The translations under genes were made by a program, and so were the position numbers. This document shows positions 1 to 8,498 of a DNA stretch of 64,000 bases, piece after piece. The first letter of the stretch is position 1. Every line of letters starts with the position of its first letter. A model generated the notes under the pieces. The model did no database searches. It saw nothing but the letters and a program-made list of their open reading frames with translations, and had not been told where the DNA came from. Source of the stretch: Cerasicoccus sp. TK19100 (lineage in GTDB: Bacteria; Verrucomicrobiota; Verrucomicrobiia; Opitutales; Cerasicoccaceae); the NCBI RefSeq assembly GCF_027257155.1, contig NZ_JAPWDU010000006.1:372001-436000 (forward strand), written 5' to 3'.

Positions 1-1
1 C

Positions 2-778
2 ACCGGCCATGAGGCGATGGAGTACGAGAAGATCACCGCCGAAGTGAAGCCGTTTTACATGAATACCGCACCGCCCGTGGCGACCTTGGCCGAAGGTGGC
101 TTTGCCGACGAGCCGTCGTTTGTCGATAACTTTGACCCCGGCTGGCCGAACAAAAGCGCTTGGCGCGTAGCGAGCTGGGAACAAAACGGCACCCTGATGA
201 GCCCCGAGCGCTGCTACGTCGACGATTCCGGAAACCTCGTGCAAACGATCCTCAAGGGCGGCCCTCCTTACTTGGGCGGCTCCCTGCAGAGTGCGCGTGA
301 ATTCGGCTATGGTCGCTGGGTGGCTCGCCTGAAGCCCACCGATGTTCCCGGCGCGCTCAATAGCATGTTCACGAAGGATTGGGACGATCTGACCACCGAG
401 AAACCAGACAACGACGGCACCGGCTTCGAGATCGATATCGAGCTGCTCTCTTACACCTTTGGCAAGGACAAGGGCGCGGTCCACCTCGCGATCCATGCCA
501 AGGGTTTTGACAATTACCTCAGCATCAACCCGACCCTGGATTTCAACCCCTCGGACGACTACCACGAGTGGGGCTTCGACGTGCTGCCCGACCGCATCAT
601 CTGGCACATCGACGGCAAGTTCCTGCACGAGTGGAAATACACCAAGGAGGTCTACGCCAACGAGGGCTACGAGATGTTCTTCAACTCCTGGACGATGCCC
701 AAGTGGATCCACGGCCCCACCCAGGAAGACGCAGACTACCACATCGACTGGGTGAAGTTCTACCCGCTGAAAAAGTAG
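2..778 (+). CDS. Glycoside hydrolase family 16 (beta-glucanase/agarase-type), C-terminal part
   Basis: The reading frame is open to the window edge, so the 5' end is missing; the first in-window ATG is at 17. Numbering from that ATG, residues about 35-250 form a GH16 jelly roll with the catalytic signature E138-I-D140-I-E142 (nucleophile, assisting Asp, acid/base) inside GTGFEIDIELLSY, followed by the typical YHEWGFDVLPDRIIWHIDGK stretch. GH16 enzymes cleave beta-1,3/1,4-glucans or galactans with retention of configuration and are normally exported; the signal peptide would lie upstream. The exact substrate (laminarin, agar, carrageenan, porphyran) cannot be read from this fragment. The gene ends convergently with the TIR-like gene, 57 bp away, with no clear terminator between them. 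Confidence 0.9.
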   Translation, partial: TGHEAMEYEKITAEVKPFYMNTAPPVATLAEGGFADEPSFVDNFDPGWPNKSAWRVASWEQNGTLMSPERCYVDDSGNLVQTILKGGPPYLGGSLQSAREFGYGRWVARLKPTDVPGALNSMFTKDWDDLTTEKPDNDGTGFEIDIELLSYTFGKDKGAVHLAIHAKGFDNYLSINPTLDFNPSDDYHEWGFDVLPDRIIWHIDGKFLHEWKYTKEVYANEGYEMFFNSWTMPKWIHGPTQEDADYHIDWVKFYPLKK

Positions 779-835
779 CGCGATTCGTATTTCCTGCGCA
801 TTTGGGACGTTGTCCAGAAGCGTTTTATTGTAATT

Positions 836-1753
836 TTATACTACGATAACAGCAGTTGTTGAATCAATACTGCCGGTTAATTCCACTTTAATTCGGAATA
901 GCCTAATCGGAAACCCAAAGGCAAATGCTTCAAATGTTAGTTCATAACTTCCAATGCCCCTAATAATCGGCATTCGAGGCACAACGTCGAGATGGCTATT
1001 GAGAAATACTTCGCATTGGTTTTCAAGGTTCACCGCCAAGAGATCGACGCTTCCTTCAGAAACAGGGAAAATTGCTTGAGCGTATGAGCTGCCTGATCCA
1101 GTAACCTTTAAAGGACTTCTATCTGGCGACTCCGTTGATGAGCCGTCTGAAATATTTTTGATATGCGCCAAGCGAACGCTTGCATCGGATGCTCCAATAT
1201 CACTTCTTGGATTCTTGATCTTCGCATATAATACTCGGACCAAGCGATTTCCGGTGTGATCACCATAGCGCACATTTGGTCCCCATTCGACCTTTTCCAG
1301 TCGGAGGTGACGAGAATAACTACTGCTCCATCGAGCATCAACAATTGCTTGCTTTACGATTCCAAGCACCTCGTCAGGACGCTCAAACTCAGGCGTATTG
1401 CATACAATGAAATCAAGGACACCCTCCTTTTTTGTCGTCTTCTGATTGATTACCAAGAGTTTTTCGAATCCGAGAGCGTAAGCAACTGCCAACTCTTGGT
1501 TCGTGTAAACTGAACCTCGGTTGAATTCTCCCGAAGCTCCAATAACTTTTTCTCTCTGGAAATTGATAAAGAGATAAATATCCGAACTCTTAAGTTCTCC
1601 GATGATTCCGGCGTTTAAATCGCATATGCTTTGAACCTTGATCGCGACATATGGCTCATAGCCTTCAGATTGCAGCCAAGAGGCAACTTCTTCTGAGACC
1701 TTTCGTTCATCGGCTGATGCCTGGCCGCAACTAATAAAGACTTTAGCTTTCAT
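836..1753 (-). CDS. TIR-like domain protein with C-terminal beta-rich domain
   Basis: Residues 1-140 look like a TIR/TIR-like nucleotide-binding fold: a first beta strand AKVFISCG, a predicted alternating alpha/beta pattern, the strand DIYLFINF, and a helix YTNQELAVAYALG placing Glu87 where TIR NADases carry their catalytic glutamate. Residues about 150-305 appear beta-rich and match no family I recognise. I chose the ATG at 1753 (MKAKVF) over a GTG at 1762 because the strand normally starts within a few residues. TIR proteins in bacteria often cleave NAD+ in antiphage defence; whether this one does is inference. It is downstream of the 145-aa gene on the same strand, with an inverted repeat in the 76-bp spacer. 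Lower GC and longer A/T runs than the neighbours suggest acquisition. Confidence 0.6.
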   Translation of the reverse strand: MKAKVFISCGQASADERKVSEEVASWLQSEGYEPYVAIKVQSICDLNAGIIGELKSSDIYLFINFQREKVIGASGEFNRGSVYTNQELAVAYALGFEKLLVINQKTTKKEGVLDFIVCNTPEFERPDEVLGIVKQAIVDARWSSSYSRHLRLEKVEWGPNVRYGDHTGNRLVRVLYAKIKNPRSDIGASDASVRLAHIKNISDGSSTESPDRSPLKVTGSGSSYAQAIFPVSEGSVDLLAVNLENQCEVFLNSHLDVVPRMPIIRGIGSYELTFEAFAFGFPIRLFRIKVELTGSIDSTTAVIVV

Positions 1754-1772
1754 TTTTTGCACAACCTAGAGA

Positions 1773-1826
<54 letters not shown>

Positions 1827-1829
1827 AGA

Positions 1830-2267
1830 TTATTTGCTTTCTAGGTATTCGATCTTGCACTTGGTCTCGCTGGATAGCCCAAACTCAATGAACTCATCAG
1901 TGCTATCAAAGAGTATTGCCTTCCGCTTTTCGATCTCATCGATAAATATTCTCTTATACCCATTTTTCTTCGTTCCTGTTGTGAAAGTCGTTGAGGTTGG
2001 GCTGCTGGCTAACATATCGCCAACTAGGTTGAAGGCTTCCATGCGCATGATAAAATCAGTTCTTATAGTGTCTACGTCACCAAGCGAGACGAAGAACTGA
2101 TTTAGCTTTCCGAGGTCATTATATATTCCGATTTTTGTTCCGTATTCCACGACTTCAACAGTTCCCCGTTTGATATGGACTGTTTTTTGAGCTTCTTCAA
2201 CGATCGGAGAGATCGCACCGAGCTTTAGTGCATCCTGCAAGTCTTCGAGTTGTAATGTGAGTTTCAT
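1830..2267 (-). CDS. Hypothetical protein, 145 aa, upstream partner of the TIR-like gene
   Basis: I do not recognise the family. The 145-residue protein begins MKLTLQLEDLQDALKLGA, has no signal peptide or membrane segment, contains an internal T/S-rich turn (SSPTSTTFTTGTKKNG, about residues 88-103) and ends in a charged region. It appears to be a soluble mixed alpha/beta protein. It is the first gene of a two-gene unit with the TIR-like gene, read in the same direction with a 76-bp spacer. Its AT-rich base composition matches that partner and differs from the GC-rich rnr and GH16 genes on either side, which supports a jointly acquired cassette. A role as regulator, sensor or immunity partner is possible but unproven. 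Confidence 0.6.
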   Translation of the reverse strand: MKLTLQLEDLQDALKLGAISPIVEEAQKTVHIKRGTVEVVEYGTKIGIYNDLGKLNQFFVSLGDVDTIRTDFIMRMEAFNLVGDMLASSPTSTTFTTGTKKNGYKRIFIDEIEKRKAILFDSTDEFIEFGLSSETKCKIEYLESK

Positions 2268-2521
2268 AATTTTATTTCTGAACAGTATTATCGATCACAC
2301 CTCTAAACTTACGAACTGGCTGCATGCAGGGTGTGTTTCGTAGCGCGAGAGTGGCTGTAAAGGTCATGTTGGTCAAGGTTTGAACTTGTTATGAGCTGGT
2401 TTATCTTGGTTTTGTTTGGTTCTTCGGTTCGTGACTTGATGGTAATGATTGAGTAGCAGCTCATGGAACATAAACCGACGCCGTGCTGGTCAACGGAAAT
2501 TGCCTACTGCGGAGAATTAAA

Positions 2522-2728
2522 AACATAGCCACTGTTGTTGCTCTGACAATAGTGGCTATGTTGACGCAACAACAGTGGTTGTGTTGGGGAAACAACAGTA
2601 GTGGCTTTTTCAAAACACAGCATGCTGCTTTTTGAAAACATAGCATAGGGCTTTTTGAAAAAGCCCCAGTAGGCTTTTCGGAAAAGAAGCATAGGGCTTT
2701 TGCAAAACACAGCGTAGGGAAACGCTAT
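2522..2728. repeat. Tandem array A: nine drifting units with an exact 23-bp period
   Basis: The gene-free stretch 2268-2887 contains nine units whose anchors (AACATAG, AACAACAG, AACACAG, AAAGCCCC and similar) fall at 2522, 2545, 2568, 2591, 2614, 2637, 2660, 2683 and 2706, exactly 23 bp apart. Adjacent units resemble each other while distant ones differ. Several are internally palindromic, such as AAAAGCC/GGCTTTT in the unit at 2660 and CAGCATGCTG in the unit at 2614; the first two units are inverted relative to each other. Because 23 is not a multiple of three, the short open frames across it are not believable genes. Nothing else recognisable is present between 2268 and 2521. See array B at 54902-55090. 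Confidence 0.85.
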
Positions 2729-2737
2729 TTTGGCTCG

Positions 2738-2836
2738 GTTGCTTCCGTTGGCACCATGGCTTCAGTTGGTGCCGTTGCTATGGTTGCCTCCGTTGCTATG
2801 GTTGCCTCCGTTGCTTCGGTTGGCTGGAGTGTTTCC
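2738..2836. repeat. Nine-bp-period minisatellite downstream of rnr
   Basis: Eleven 9-bp units of the GTTGCTTCC/GTTGCTATG/GTTGCCTCC type run without a break, including two exact 18-bp copies at 2774-2791 and 2792-2809. The period is a multiple of three. On the minus strand it reads as Thr-Glu-Ala/Thr-Ile-Ala triplets in a frame that overlaps the end of rnr but is shifted relative to it. It directly follows array A and ends about 50 bp short of the rnr stop. Confidence 0.8.
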
Positions 2837-2887
2837 GTGGCCCGGTGCTGCGTTGGTGGGAGCGAGCAGGGGGTGGGCGAGGCGCGG

Positions 2888-5395
2888 CTACTTGTTGCGC
2901 TTGCGCTGGCCGCGGCCGCCGCTTTTGCCACCGGGACTGCTTTTGCCGCTAGGGTTGCGCTTACCTGCCTGACTGCTCTTGCCGCTGGAGCTACTTTTAC
3001 TGCCCTGGCTGCGGCCGCCTTGGCCCCGACTGCTTTGGCTACGGCTGCTTGAGCTGCGGCTGCCTTGGCTGCGGCCCCGGGGTGGGCCACCGCGGCCGCC
3101 GCGGCGGGGCTTGTCCTCGATTTGGTCGGTGAGGCGGAAGTCCATCTGGCGCTTGAAGCGGTCGATGCGTTCGATCACCACCTTGACGTTGTCGCCGACG
3201 CTGTAGCGCTTTTGCTGCTTGCGACCGAGCAAGGCTTGGCCGCCGTCGACGACGTGGTAAATGTCGTCCTGCAAGGTGGAAATGTGGACCATGCCGAAGG
3301 CCATCGTTTGCGTGAGCTCGATGAAGAGGCCGTGGTTGCGGGCGTCGGTAATGACGGCGTCGAACTCGTTTTTCTCGGGGCGCTCGGCCTCGCGCTCGAA
3401 GTATTCGAGGAGCTTGATCTTGTTCGACTCGCGCTCGGCTTCCTGGCTGTTGCGCTCGGTGATCGAGACGTGCTCGCCGAGGCGGTCGAGCTCGTTCTTG
3501 GCGTAGATTTTGGGCGGGCGCGAGGGGGCGCTGTCGTTGCCGGATTTGACCAGGTGAAAGTCAAAAATGCGGTGCACGATCAGGTCCGAGTAGCGGCGGA
3601 TCGGCGAGGTGAAATGCGCGTAAAATTGCTTGGCCAGGCCGTAGTGGCCGTCGGCTTCGGCGCGGTAGCAGGCCTGCTTGAGACTGCGCAAAAAGCTAAT
3701 GCGCAGCGTGTAGCCCTGCGGATGATCTTTGATCGCTTTGAGCAGCTTGGTGACTTCGCTGCGCTTGGTGAGGTCGCCGCATTTGATGCCCGCGATGGCC
3801 ATTTGCTGGCGGAGCTCATCAAGCTTCTCGGGCTCGGGCTCGTCGTGAACGCGGGACAGGTAAGGCAGCTGCGCGTGGGATAACTCTTTGGCGACGACTT
3901 CGTTGGCCAGGAGCATGTATTCCTCGATGAGCTGGTGGCTCTCGTCGTATTCGTGCTGGACGATTTTGTCCGCGTAGCCGTCCTCATCGACGTAGATTTT
4001 CACCTCGGGCATATCGAGCTCGAGGCTGCCTTTTTTAAAGCGATCGCGGCGCAGATTGGAGGCAACTTTCCACAGGGCGCGGACGCCCTTTTGCAGGTCT
4101 TCCAGCTCGTTGTCTTGCAGCTCGTTGAGCGCGCGGCCGGTGGAGCCGGTTTGGTGCGCGGCGGGCAGGGGCGTGGCGCGGATTTTCTCCAAGTCGCTTT
4201 GCTTGAGCAGCGCCAGGGCCTGGGCGTAGGTGAGGCGCTTGTTGGAGCGGATGACGGAATTGGAGAACGACTTTTTGCGCAGAGCGCCCTTGGCGTCGAA
4301 GTCCAGCCAGACCGTTTTCACGAGGCGGTCCTCGGCCTCGACGAGCGAGCAAATGCCGTTGGAGAGCGCGTGCGGGAGCATGGGGATCACGCAGCCGACG
4401 AGGTAGGTGGAGTTGCCGCGCTTCTGGGCCTCGCGGTCGAGCGGCGTGTTGTGCTTCACGTAGGCGGAGACGTCGGCAATGTGCACACCGATCTTCAGGC
4501 CACCGCCTTTTTTATACTCGATGGAAAGGGCGTCGTCGAAGTCCTTGGCGTCGTCCGGGTCGATGGTGAAGGTAAAGATCTTGCGCGCATCAAAGCGGTT
4601 GCCGATGTCGCTGTTGGTGACCTTGGGCGAGACTTCGAGCACCTGCTCGCTGACGGCCTGCGGGAACTCCGGGGAGAGGTCAAACTTGTGCAGCAACGCC
4701 TTGAACTCGGCACCCGGCTCGTGGGTCTGGCCGAGCACTTCGATGATTTCGCCCTCGGGGTTGAGGTGGCGCTGACGCCATTCGAGCATGCGCACAATGA
4801 CCTTGTCGTCCTCCTTGGGGCGCGGCAGAAAAGTTGCCTGTTCGGGCGGCGGCACGAGGATGTCCTGGATGATGCGCGGGTCGTCCGGGATGACATACCA
4901 GAACATGCGGGAGCGTTTCAGGGTGCCGGGAAAGGTCTCTCGCTTGCGCTGCAAAATGCGGATAACGCGGCCAAACTGCATGTTGTCAAACTGGCTGCGG
5001 CGGCGGTTGCCGCGGTCGCGTCCGTGGAAGCGTTTTTCAAAGTCATCCACGCGGACGAGGACCTTGTCGCCGTGCATGGCCAGGCCGGTGTCTTCGGCTT
5101 TTATCTCCAGGGGCTCACGGGTGGCCTGCCCGGGCTTTTGCTCGGGGAAGACGCGGGCGGAGCCGCTCTGGCGGAAACTGATGTCGCCGGCGACGAGGTC
5201 GGCGTCTTTGGGGAGGACAAAGCGGTCTTTCTTGACGCGGGCAATGACGCCTTCGTCGAGCAGTTTATGCAGGGTTCGGCGCAGTTGCTTGCGCTCGGTT
5301 TTGCGGAGCAGGAGGGCGTCAGACAGTTCGTCCTGGCGTAGCGGGGAATAATCTTTTTTCCCCAGTAATTCGATAATCGATTCTTCTAGAGCCAT
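2888..5395 (-). CDS. rnr: Ribonuclease R
   Basis: This 835-aa 3'-5' exoribonuclease of the RNase II/R family degrades structured RNA in mRNA turnover and rRNA quality control. An N-terminal winged-helix region (about 1-60) is followed by cold-shock-like domains and the RNB catalytic domain, whose signature DPDDAKDFDDA (279-289) supplies the Asp ligands for Mg2+. A C-terminal S1 domain lies at about 675-765, with the strand GMVHISTL near its start. The last 70 residues are a low-complexity Arg/Gly/Ser/Lys tail (GRGGPPRGRSQGSRSSSS), as in many RNase R proteins that engage structured RNA. The ATG at 5395 gives the standard N-terminus. The gene diverges from the sensor kinase at 5607. Confidence 0.95.
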   Translation of the reverse strand: MALEESIIELLGKKDYSPLRQDELSDALLLRKTERKQLRRTLHKLLDEGVIARVKKDRFVLPKDADLVAGDISFRQSGSARVFPEQKPGQATREPLEIKAEDTGLAMHGDKVLVRVDDFEKRFHGRDRGNRRRSQFDNMQFGRVIRILQRKRETFPGTLKRSRMFWYVIPDDPRIIQDILVPPPEQATFLPRPKEDDKVIVRMLEWRQRHLNPEGEIIEVLGQTHEPGAEFKALLHKFDLSPEFPQAVSEQVLEVSPKVTNSDIGNRFDARKIFTFTIDPDDAKDFDDALSIEYKKGGGLKIGVHIADVSAYVKHNTPLDREAQKRGNSTYLVGCVIPMLPHALSNGICSLVEAEDRLVKTVWLDFDAKGALRKKSFSNSVIRSNKRLTYAQALALLKQSDLEKIRATPLPAAHQTGSTGRALNELQDNELEDLQKGVRALWKVASNLRRDRFKKGSLELDMPEVKIYVDEDGYADKIVQHEYDESHQLIEEYMLLANEVVAKELSHAQLPYLSRVHDEPEPEKLDELRQQMAIAGIKCGDLTKRSEVTKLLKAIKDHPQGYTLRISFLRSLKQACYRAEADGHYGLAKQFYAHFTSPIRRYSDLIVHRIFDFHLVKSGNDSAPSRPPKIYAKNELDRLGEHVSITERNSQEAERESNKIKLLEYFEREAERPEKNEFDAVITDARNHGLFIELTQTMAFGMVHISTLQDDIYHVVDGGQALLGRKQQKRYSVGDNVKVVIERIDRFKRQMDFRLTDQIEDKPRRGGRGGPPRGRSQGSRSSSSRSQSSRGQGGRSQGSKSSSSGKSSQAGKRNPSGKSSPGGKSGGRGQRKRNK

Positions 5396-5550
5396 AGGTG
5401 GTTGTTCTTAACCATAGTCGTGATTGGCCCGCTGTAAACTGGATTAGGGAATGTTTTTCAGGCCATACCTGGACAGTGCGCGGGGAATAAGTATGCCGGG
5501 TGGCGGCTCTTCATCATGTGGGGTTTTCGGGTTGAGTGCGATGATAGGCG

Positions 5551-5579
5551 ATGGTAGAATTTACTTGAGTATCTACCAT
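5551..5579. promoter_or_regulatory. Inverted repeat in the rnr / sensor kinase divergent spacer
   Basis: Perfect 8-bp arms ATGGTAGA (5551-5558) and TCTACCAT (5572-5579), separated by 13 bp, lie 28 bp upstream of the sensor kinase start. The position and spacing suit a dimeric regulator operator. No regulator is identified. Confidence 0.4.
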
Positions 5580-5606
5580 TGTGGCCGATTGATAATAGGG
5601 TAAAGC

Positions 5607-7742
5607 ATGCGTTTTTTGATAGATAAATGCCTAATCGTTTGGCGGGGGTCGTTTTTAGTGACGACCTTGGTGTGCTTGTTGTGTTCGCCAGCGCTGCTCG
5701 CGCACGATGATGGCCCGCATGAAGAAAAGCGGCTGGAAAAAGTAACCGTGCAGCTCAAATGGCTGCATCAGTTTCAGTTTGCGGGTTTTTACACGGCCTT
5801 GGAAAAGGGCTATTATCGCGATGTCGGCTTGGACGTGGAGCTAATCGAGGGCGGCTCCCACGTGGACCCGGAGGACGTGGTGCTGCAAGGGCGGGCAGAC
5901 TTCGGCATCGGCACGCCGGAGGTGCTGCTGGCTTTTGCCGAGGGCAAGCCGGTGGTAGTGCTGGGCGTGATCTTCCAGCACTCGCCATATATGATTTTGA
6001 CCACGAAGGAATCCGGCCTCGGTGACGTGTCGGACCTCGTGGGCAAACGGGTCATGATCGAGCCGCAGGCCAGCGAAATTTACGCCTACCTCAAGCGCGA
6101 GCGTGTGCCGGCGGACTCGCTGAAGTATCTTCAGCACACCTCCGGGGTGGAGGAGCTGATCTCCGGTGAGGTCGATGCGATGTCGGCCTACTCGACGACT
6201 GAGCCTTACTTTTTGAAGGAGGCCGGGATTGACTATTTTTATTTCAGCCCGCGTTCGGGCGGAGTGGATTTTTATGGCGACTGTCTGTTTACGACAAAGT
6301 CGATGATCGAGGAACGCCCCAAACTGGTGGAACGTTTTTACGCGGCCACGTTGAAGGGCTGGCAGGATGCCATGGCGAATCCGGAGGAAGCCGTGGACCT
6401 GATCCTTGAAAAGTGGCCCACCAAGTCCTCTCGCGAGGCGTTGCTCTTCGAAGCGCAGGGCATGGCCGACCTGATGCACCCGGAGCTGATTCCGATCGGA
6501 TACATGTATGAAGGGCGCTGGGAGCACATTCGCGATACCTTTATTGAGCTGGGCATGCTCCGTGATGCGATCTCGCTGGATGGCTTTCTGTATCGGAAAA
6601 ACCTGAAGCCGGACCTGACCTGGTATTACATCAGCTCGGGCGCGGCGGTACTGCTGGCGGTAATTGCCTTCTGCGTGTTGTTTCCTTTGTGGCGGCTCAA
6701 CCGGCGTTTACGCAACGAGGTGAAGGAGCATGAGCGCACCAGTCTGCAACTGATTGAGGCCAAGGATGCGGCGGAGCGGGCCAACCGTGCCAAGCGTCAA
6801 TTCGTGGCACAGGTGAGCCATGACTTGCGCACGCCGTTGAACTGCATTCTGGGCTTCTCCGAACTGCTACTGGATGATGAAAAAGACATCGAGCGACGCG
6901 GTAGCCTGATGGCGATTCGCTCCGCCGGGAAGTCGCTGCTGCGGATGGTGGACGAGCTACTGCGGATCGACCAAATCGAATCGGGGCGCATCGCGATTGC
7001 GGCAATTGATTTCCTCATTGACGACGTGACCGACCCGTTGATGGAGCTACTGGAGTCCAGTGCGCGCGGCAAGGGCCTGATCCTGCTCAGTGTCATCCAG
7101 GCCCCTTTGGCGGGCGATATGGTGGGCGACCCGGAAAAGCTGCGGCAAATCCTGCTCAACCTGATGGGCAACGCGATCAAGTTTACGGAAGCGGGCGAGG
7201 TCACGCTGACGGTCTTGGCCGATGGCGATGGCATGGTGCGCTTCAAGGTGGAAGACTCCGGGCCCGGCATCCCGCCGGACATGTTGGATAGTATTTTTGA
7301 GCCTTTCGTGCGCGACGTTAAGCAGCGGCACAAAGAAGGTGCCGGGTTGGGGCTAGCCATTGTTAAACGCATGGCGAAGGCAATGGGTGGCGACGTGATC
7401 GCCACCAATACCGGTCACGGCGCGTTGTTTGAATTAACGCTCCCGTTGACCTCTTCCAAGAAAAAGGGCCTGTTCAAGGAGCTTGGCTTCGAGGAGCTGG
7501 CTGGCCAGCAAGTCGGCGTCGCGCTGGATGACTCGGCCTGGGCACAAGCGGTGCGGGGCAACCTTGCCAGCTTGGGCCTCCAGTTGCACGATGCGCATGA
7601 CGCAGCCGATTGTAGCTTTATCATTGCTGACAAACGCCAAATGCCGACCGATGCTTTTGAGCAACCGGTGGTCGCGCTGGAGCCGCATCATCCGGTGATG
7701 TCGCGTCGCATTCTGGGGCGTTACCTGTTGGCGGCGCGTTAG
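5607..7742 (+). CDS. Sensor histidine kinase with NMT1/THI5-like periplasmic binding domain
   Basis: The 711-aa protein starts with a signal anchor (about 12-32). It then carries a periplasmic solute-binding domain of the NMT1/THI5/SsuA type (about 45-320; VTVQLKWLHQFQFAGFYTA, GADFGIGTPEVLLA-like region), a transmembrane segment (about 337-362), a coiled linker, and a HisKA dimerisation domain with phospho-acceptor His405 in FVAQVSHDLRTPLN. An HATPase_c domain follows, with an N-box around 514-528 and G-boxes DSGPGIP and GAGLGLAIV. The last 100 residues resemble a degenerate receiver domain without a clear phospho-Asp. Such binding domains recognise pyrimidine, thiamine-precursor or sulfonate-like ligands; here the domain is fused to a kinase rather than an ABC transporter. 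No cognate response regulator is adjacent. Confidence 0.85.
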   Translation: MRFLIDKCLIVWRGSFLVTTLVCLLCSPALLAHDDGPHEEKRLEKVTVQLKWLHQFQFAGFYTALEKGYYRDVGLDVELIEGGSHVDPEDVVLQGRADFGIGTPEVLLAFAEGKPVVVLGVIFQHSPYMILTTKESGLGDVSDLVGKRVMIEPQASEIYAYLKRERVPADSLKYLQHTSGVEELISGEVDAMSAYSTTEPYFLKEAGIDYFYFSPRSGGVDFYGDCLFTTKSMIEERPKLVERFYAATLKGWQDAMANPEEAVDLILEKWPTKSSREALLFEAQGMADLMHPELIPIGYMYEGRWEHIRDTFIELGMLRDAISLDGFLYRKNLKPDLTWYYISSGAAVLLAVIAFCVLFPLWRLNRRLRNEVKEHERTSLQLIEAKDAAERANRAKRQFVAQVSHDLRTPLNCILGFSELLLDDEKDIERRGSLMAIRSAGKSLLRMVDELLRIDQIESGRIAIAAIDFLIDDVTDPLMELLESSARGKGLILLSVIQAPLAGDMVGDPEKLRQILLNLMGNAIKFTEAGEVTLTVLADGDGMVRFKVEDSGPGIPPDMLDSIFEPFVRDVKQRHKEGAGLGLAIVKRMAKAMGGDVIATNTGHGALFELTLPLTSSKKKGLFKELGFEELAGQQVGVALDDSAWAQAVRGNLASLGLQLHDAHDAADCSFIIADKRQMPTDAFEQPVVALEPHHPVMSRRILGRYLLAAR

Positions 7743-7793
7743 CGGGGACATATATCCTTGAAGCGCGGCGGCGTGGCACGCCATGCTGTGGAA

Positions 7794-8363
7794 ATGTCTA
7801 TCCCAGTCATCGTTACGGGCATTCTTGCATTGGCGGCCATCCTCGTGGCGGTGCGTCGCGGAGAGTGGAAACCGTTTATCATCGGCGCGGTGTTGCTGTA
7901 TGCGGCGGCCTTCATTTTGAAGGTGGGTCTGGAGCAGCAACAGCTCTGGTACGAGTCTGCGCATTGGAAAACTATTCCGGCAACGGTGGTGGACAGCACC
8001 AAGCAGAAGACCACGCGCAAAGTAAAGTCAGGGGACAGCTATCGGACCGAAGTTAGCTACCATTTTAAGGTTGCTTACGACTATACTGTGGATGGCATCG
8101 CCTACATCGGAGACCGCTACACGGTGGGTATGTATGAGAGTTCTGAAGCGGCGGTAGATGAGCTTGTGAAGCAATATCCGAAGGGTAAAACGATCGAGAT
8201 ACTGTATGATCCGGCGAACGCGTCTGAGAGCGCCATTACTAGGGGCAAAGTCAGCTCCAGTTGGTTGCTCTATGCCATTACGCTGGTGCCGGCGCTGTTT
8301 GGTGGCATGTTTATTTTTCGGACGATTCAGCAGGCTGGGATAACTGAACGCCAGCCTAGTTAA
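7794..8363 (+). CDS. DUF3592-type membrane protein
   Basis: From the ATG at 7794 the product has 189 residues; an in-frame TTG at 7758 would add 12 residues that look non-coding. Two N-terminal hydrophobic segments (MSIPVIVTGILALAAILVAV and a second around FIIGAVLLYAAAFILKVG) precede a soluble middle region. That region has the DUF3592 pattern WKTIPATVVDS...VSYHFKVAYDYTVDG and VKQYPKGKTIEILYDPANASES, and a final membrane segment follows near the C-terminus. DUF3592 proteins are small envelope proteins of unknown role. The start is 52 bp after the sensor kinase stop on the same strand, so co-transcription is likely. Confidence 0.8.
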   Translation: MSIPVIVTGILALAAILVAVRRGEWKPFIIGAVLLYAAAFILKVGLEQQQLWYESAHWKTIPATVVDSTKQKTTRKVKSGDSYRTEVSYHFKVAYDYTVDGIAYIGDRYTVGMYESSEAAVDELVKQYPKGKTIEILYDPANASESAITRGKVSSSWLLYAITLVPALFGGMFIFRTIQQAGITERQPS

Positions 8364-8498
8364 CGTTGAGTCTTACCAAGCAATCACGCTGGCTGCGTCT
8401 GGTGAATACTCTTCTTCGCCGGTCGTCTATTTGAATGACGTAAACCATCGACACTTCGGTGGGCTTGATTTGCGAGGCATTTCGCATAGCTTAGTGGG

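Noticed and set aside
2504-2710. Short minus-strand frames with repeated FRKA/FFKK/FSKS-like peptides over array A
   Set aside because: They arise from a 23-bp repeat that shifts frame every unit; no start signal, no family.
2725-3090. 121-codon minus-strand frame overlapping the rnr 3' end and the 9-bp repeat
   Set aside because: It is Ala-rich frame-shifted rnr sequence; kept only as a note on a possible former tail.
3065-5341. Long plus-strand frames (272 and 468 codons) antisense to rnr
   Set aside because: GC-rich codon bias keeps antisense frames open; composition is low-complexity Ala/Val/Leu/Gly and matches no family.
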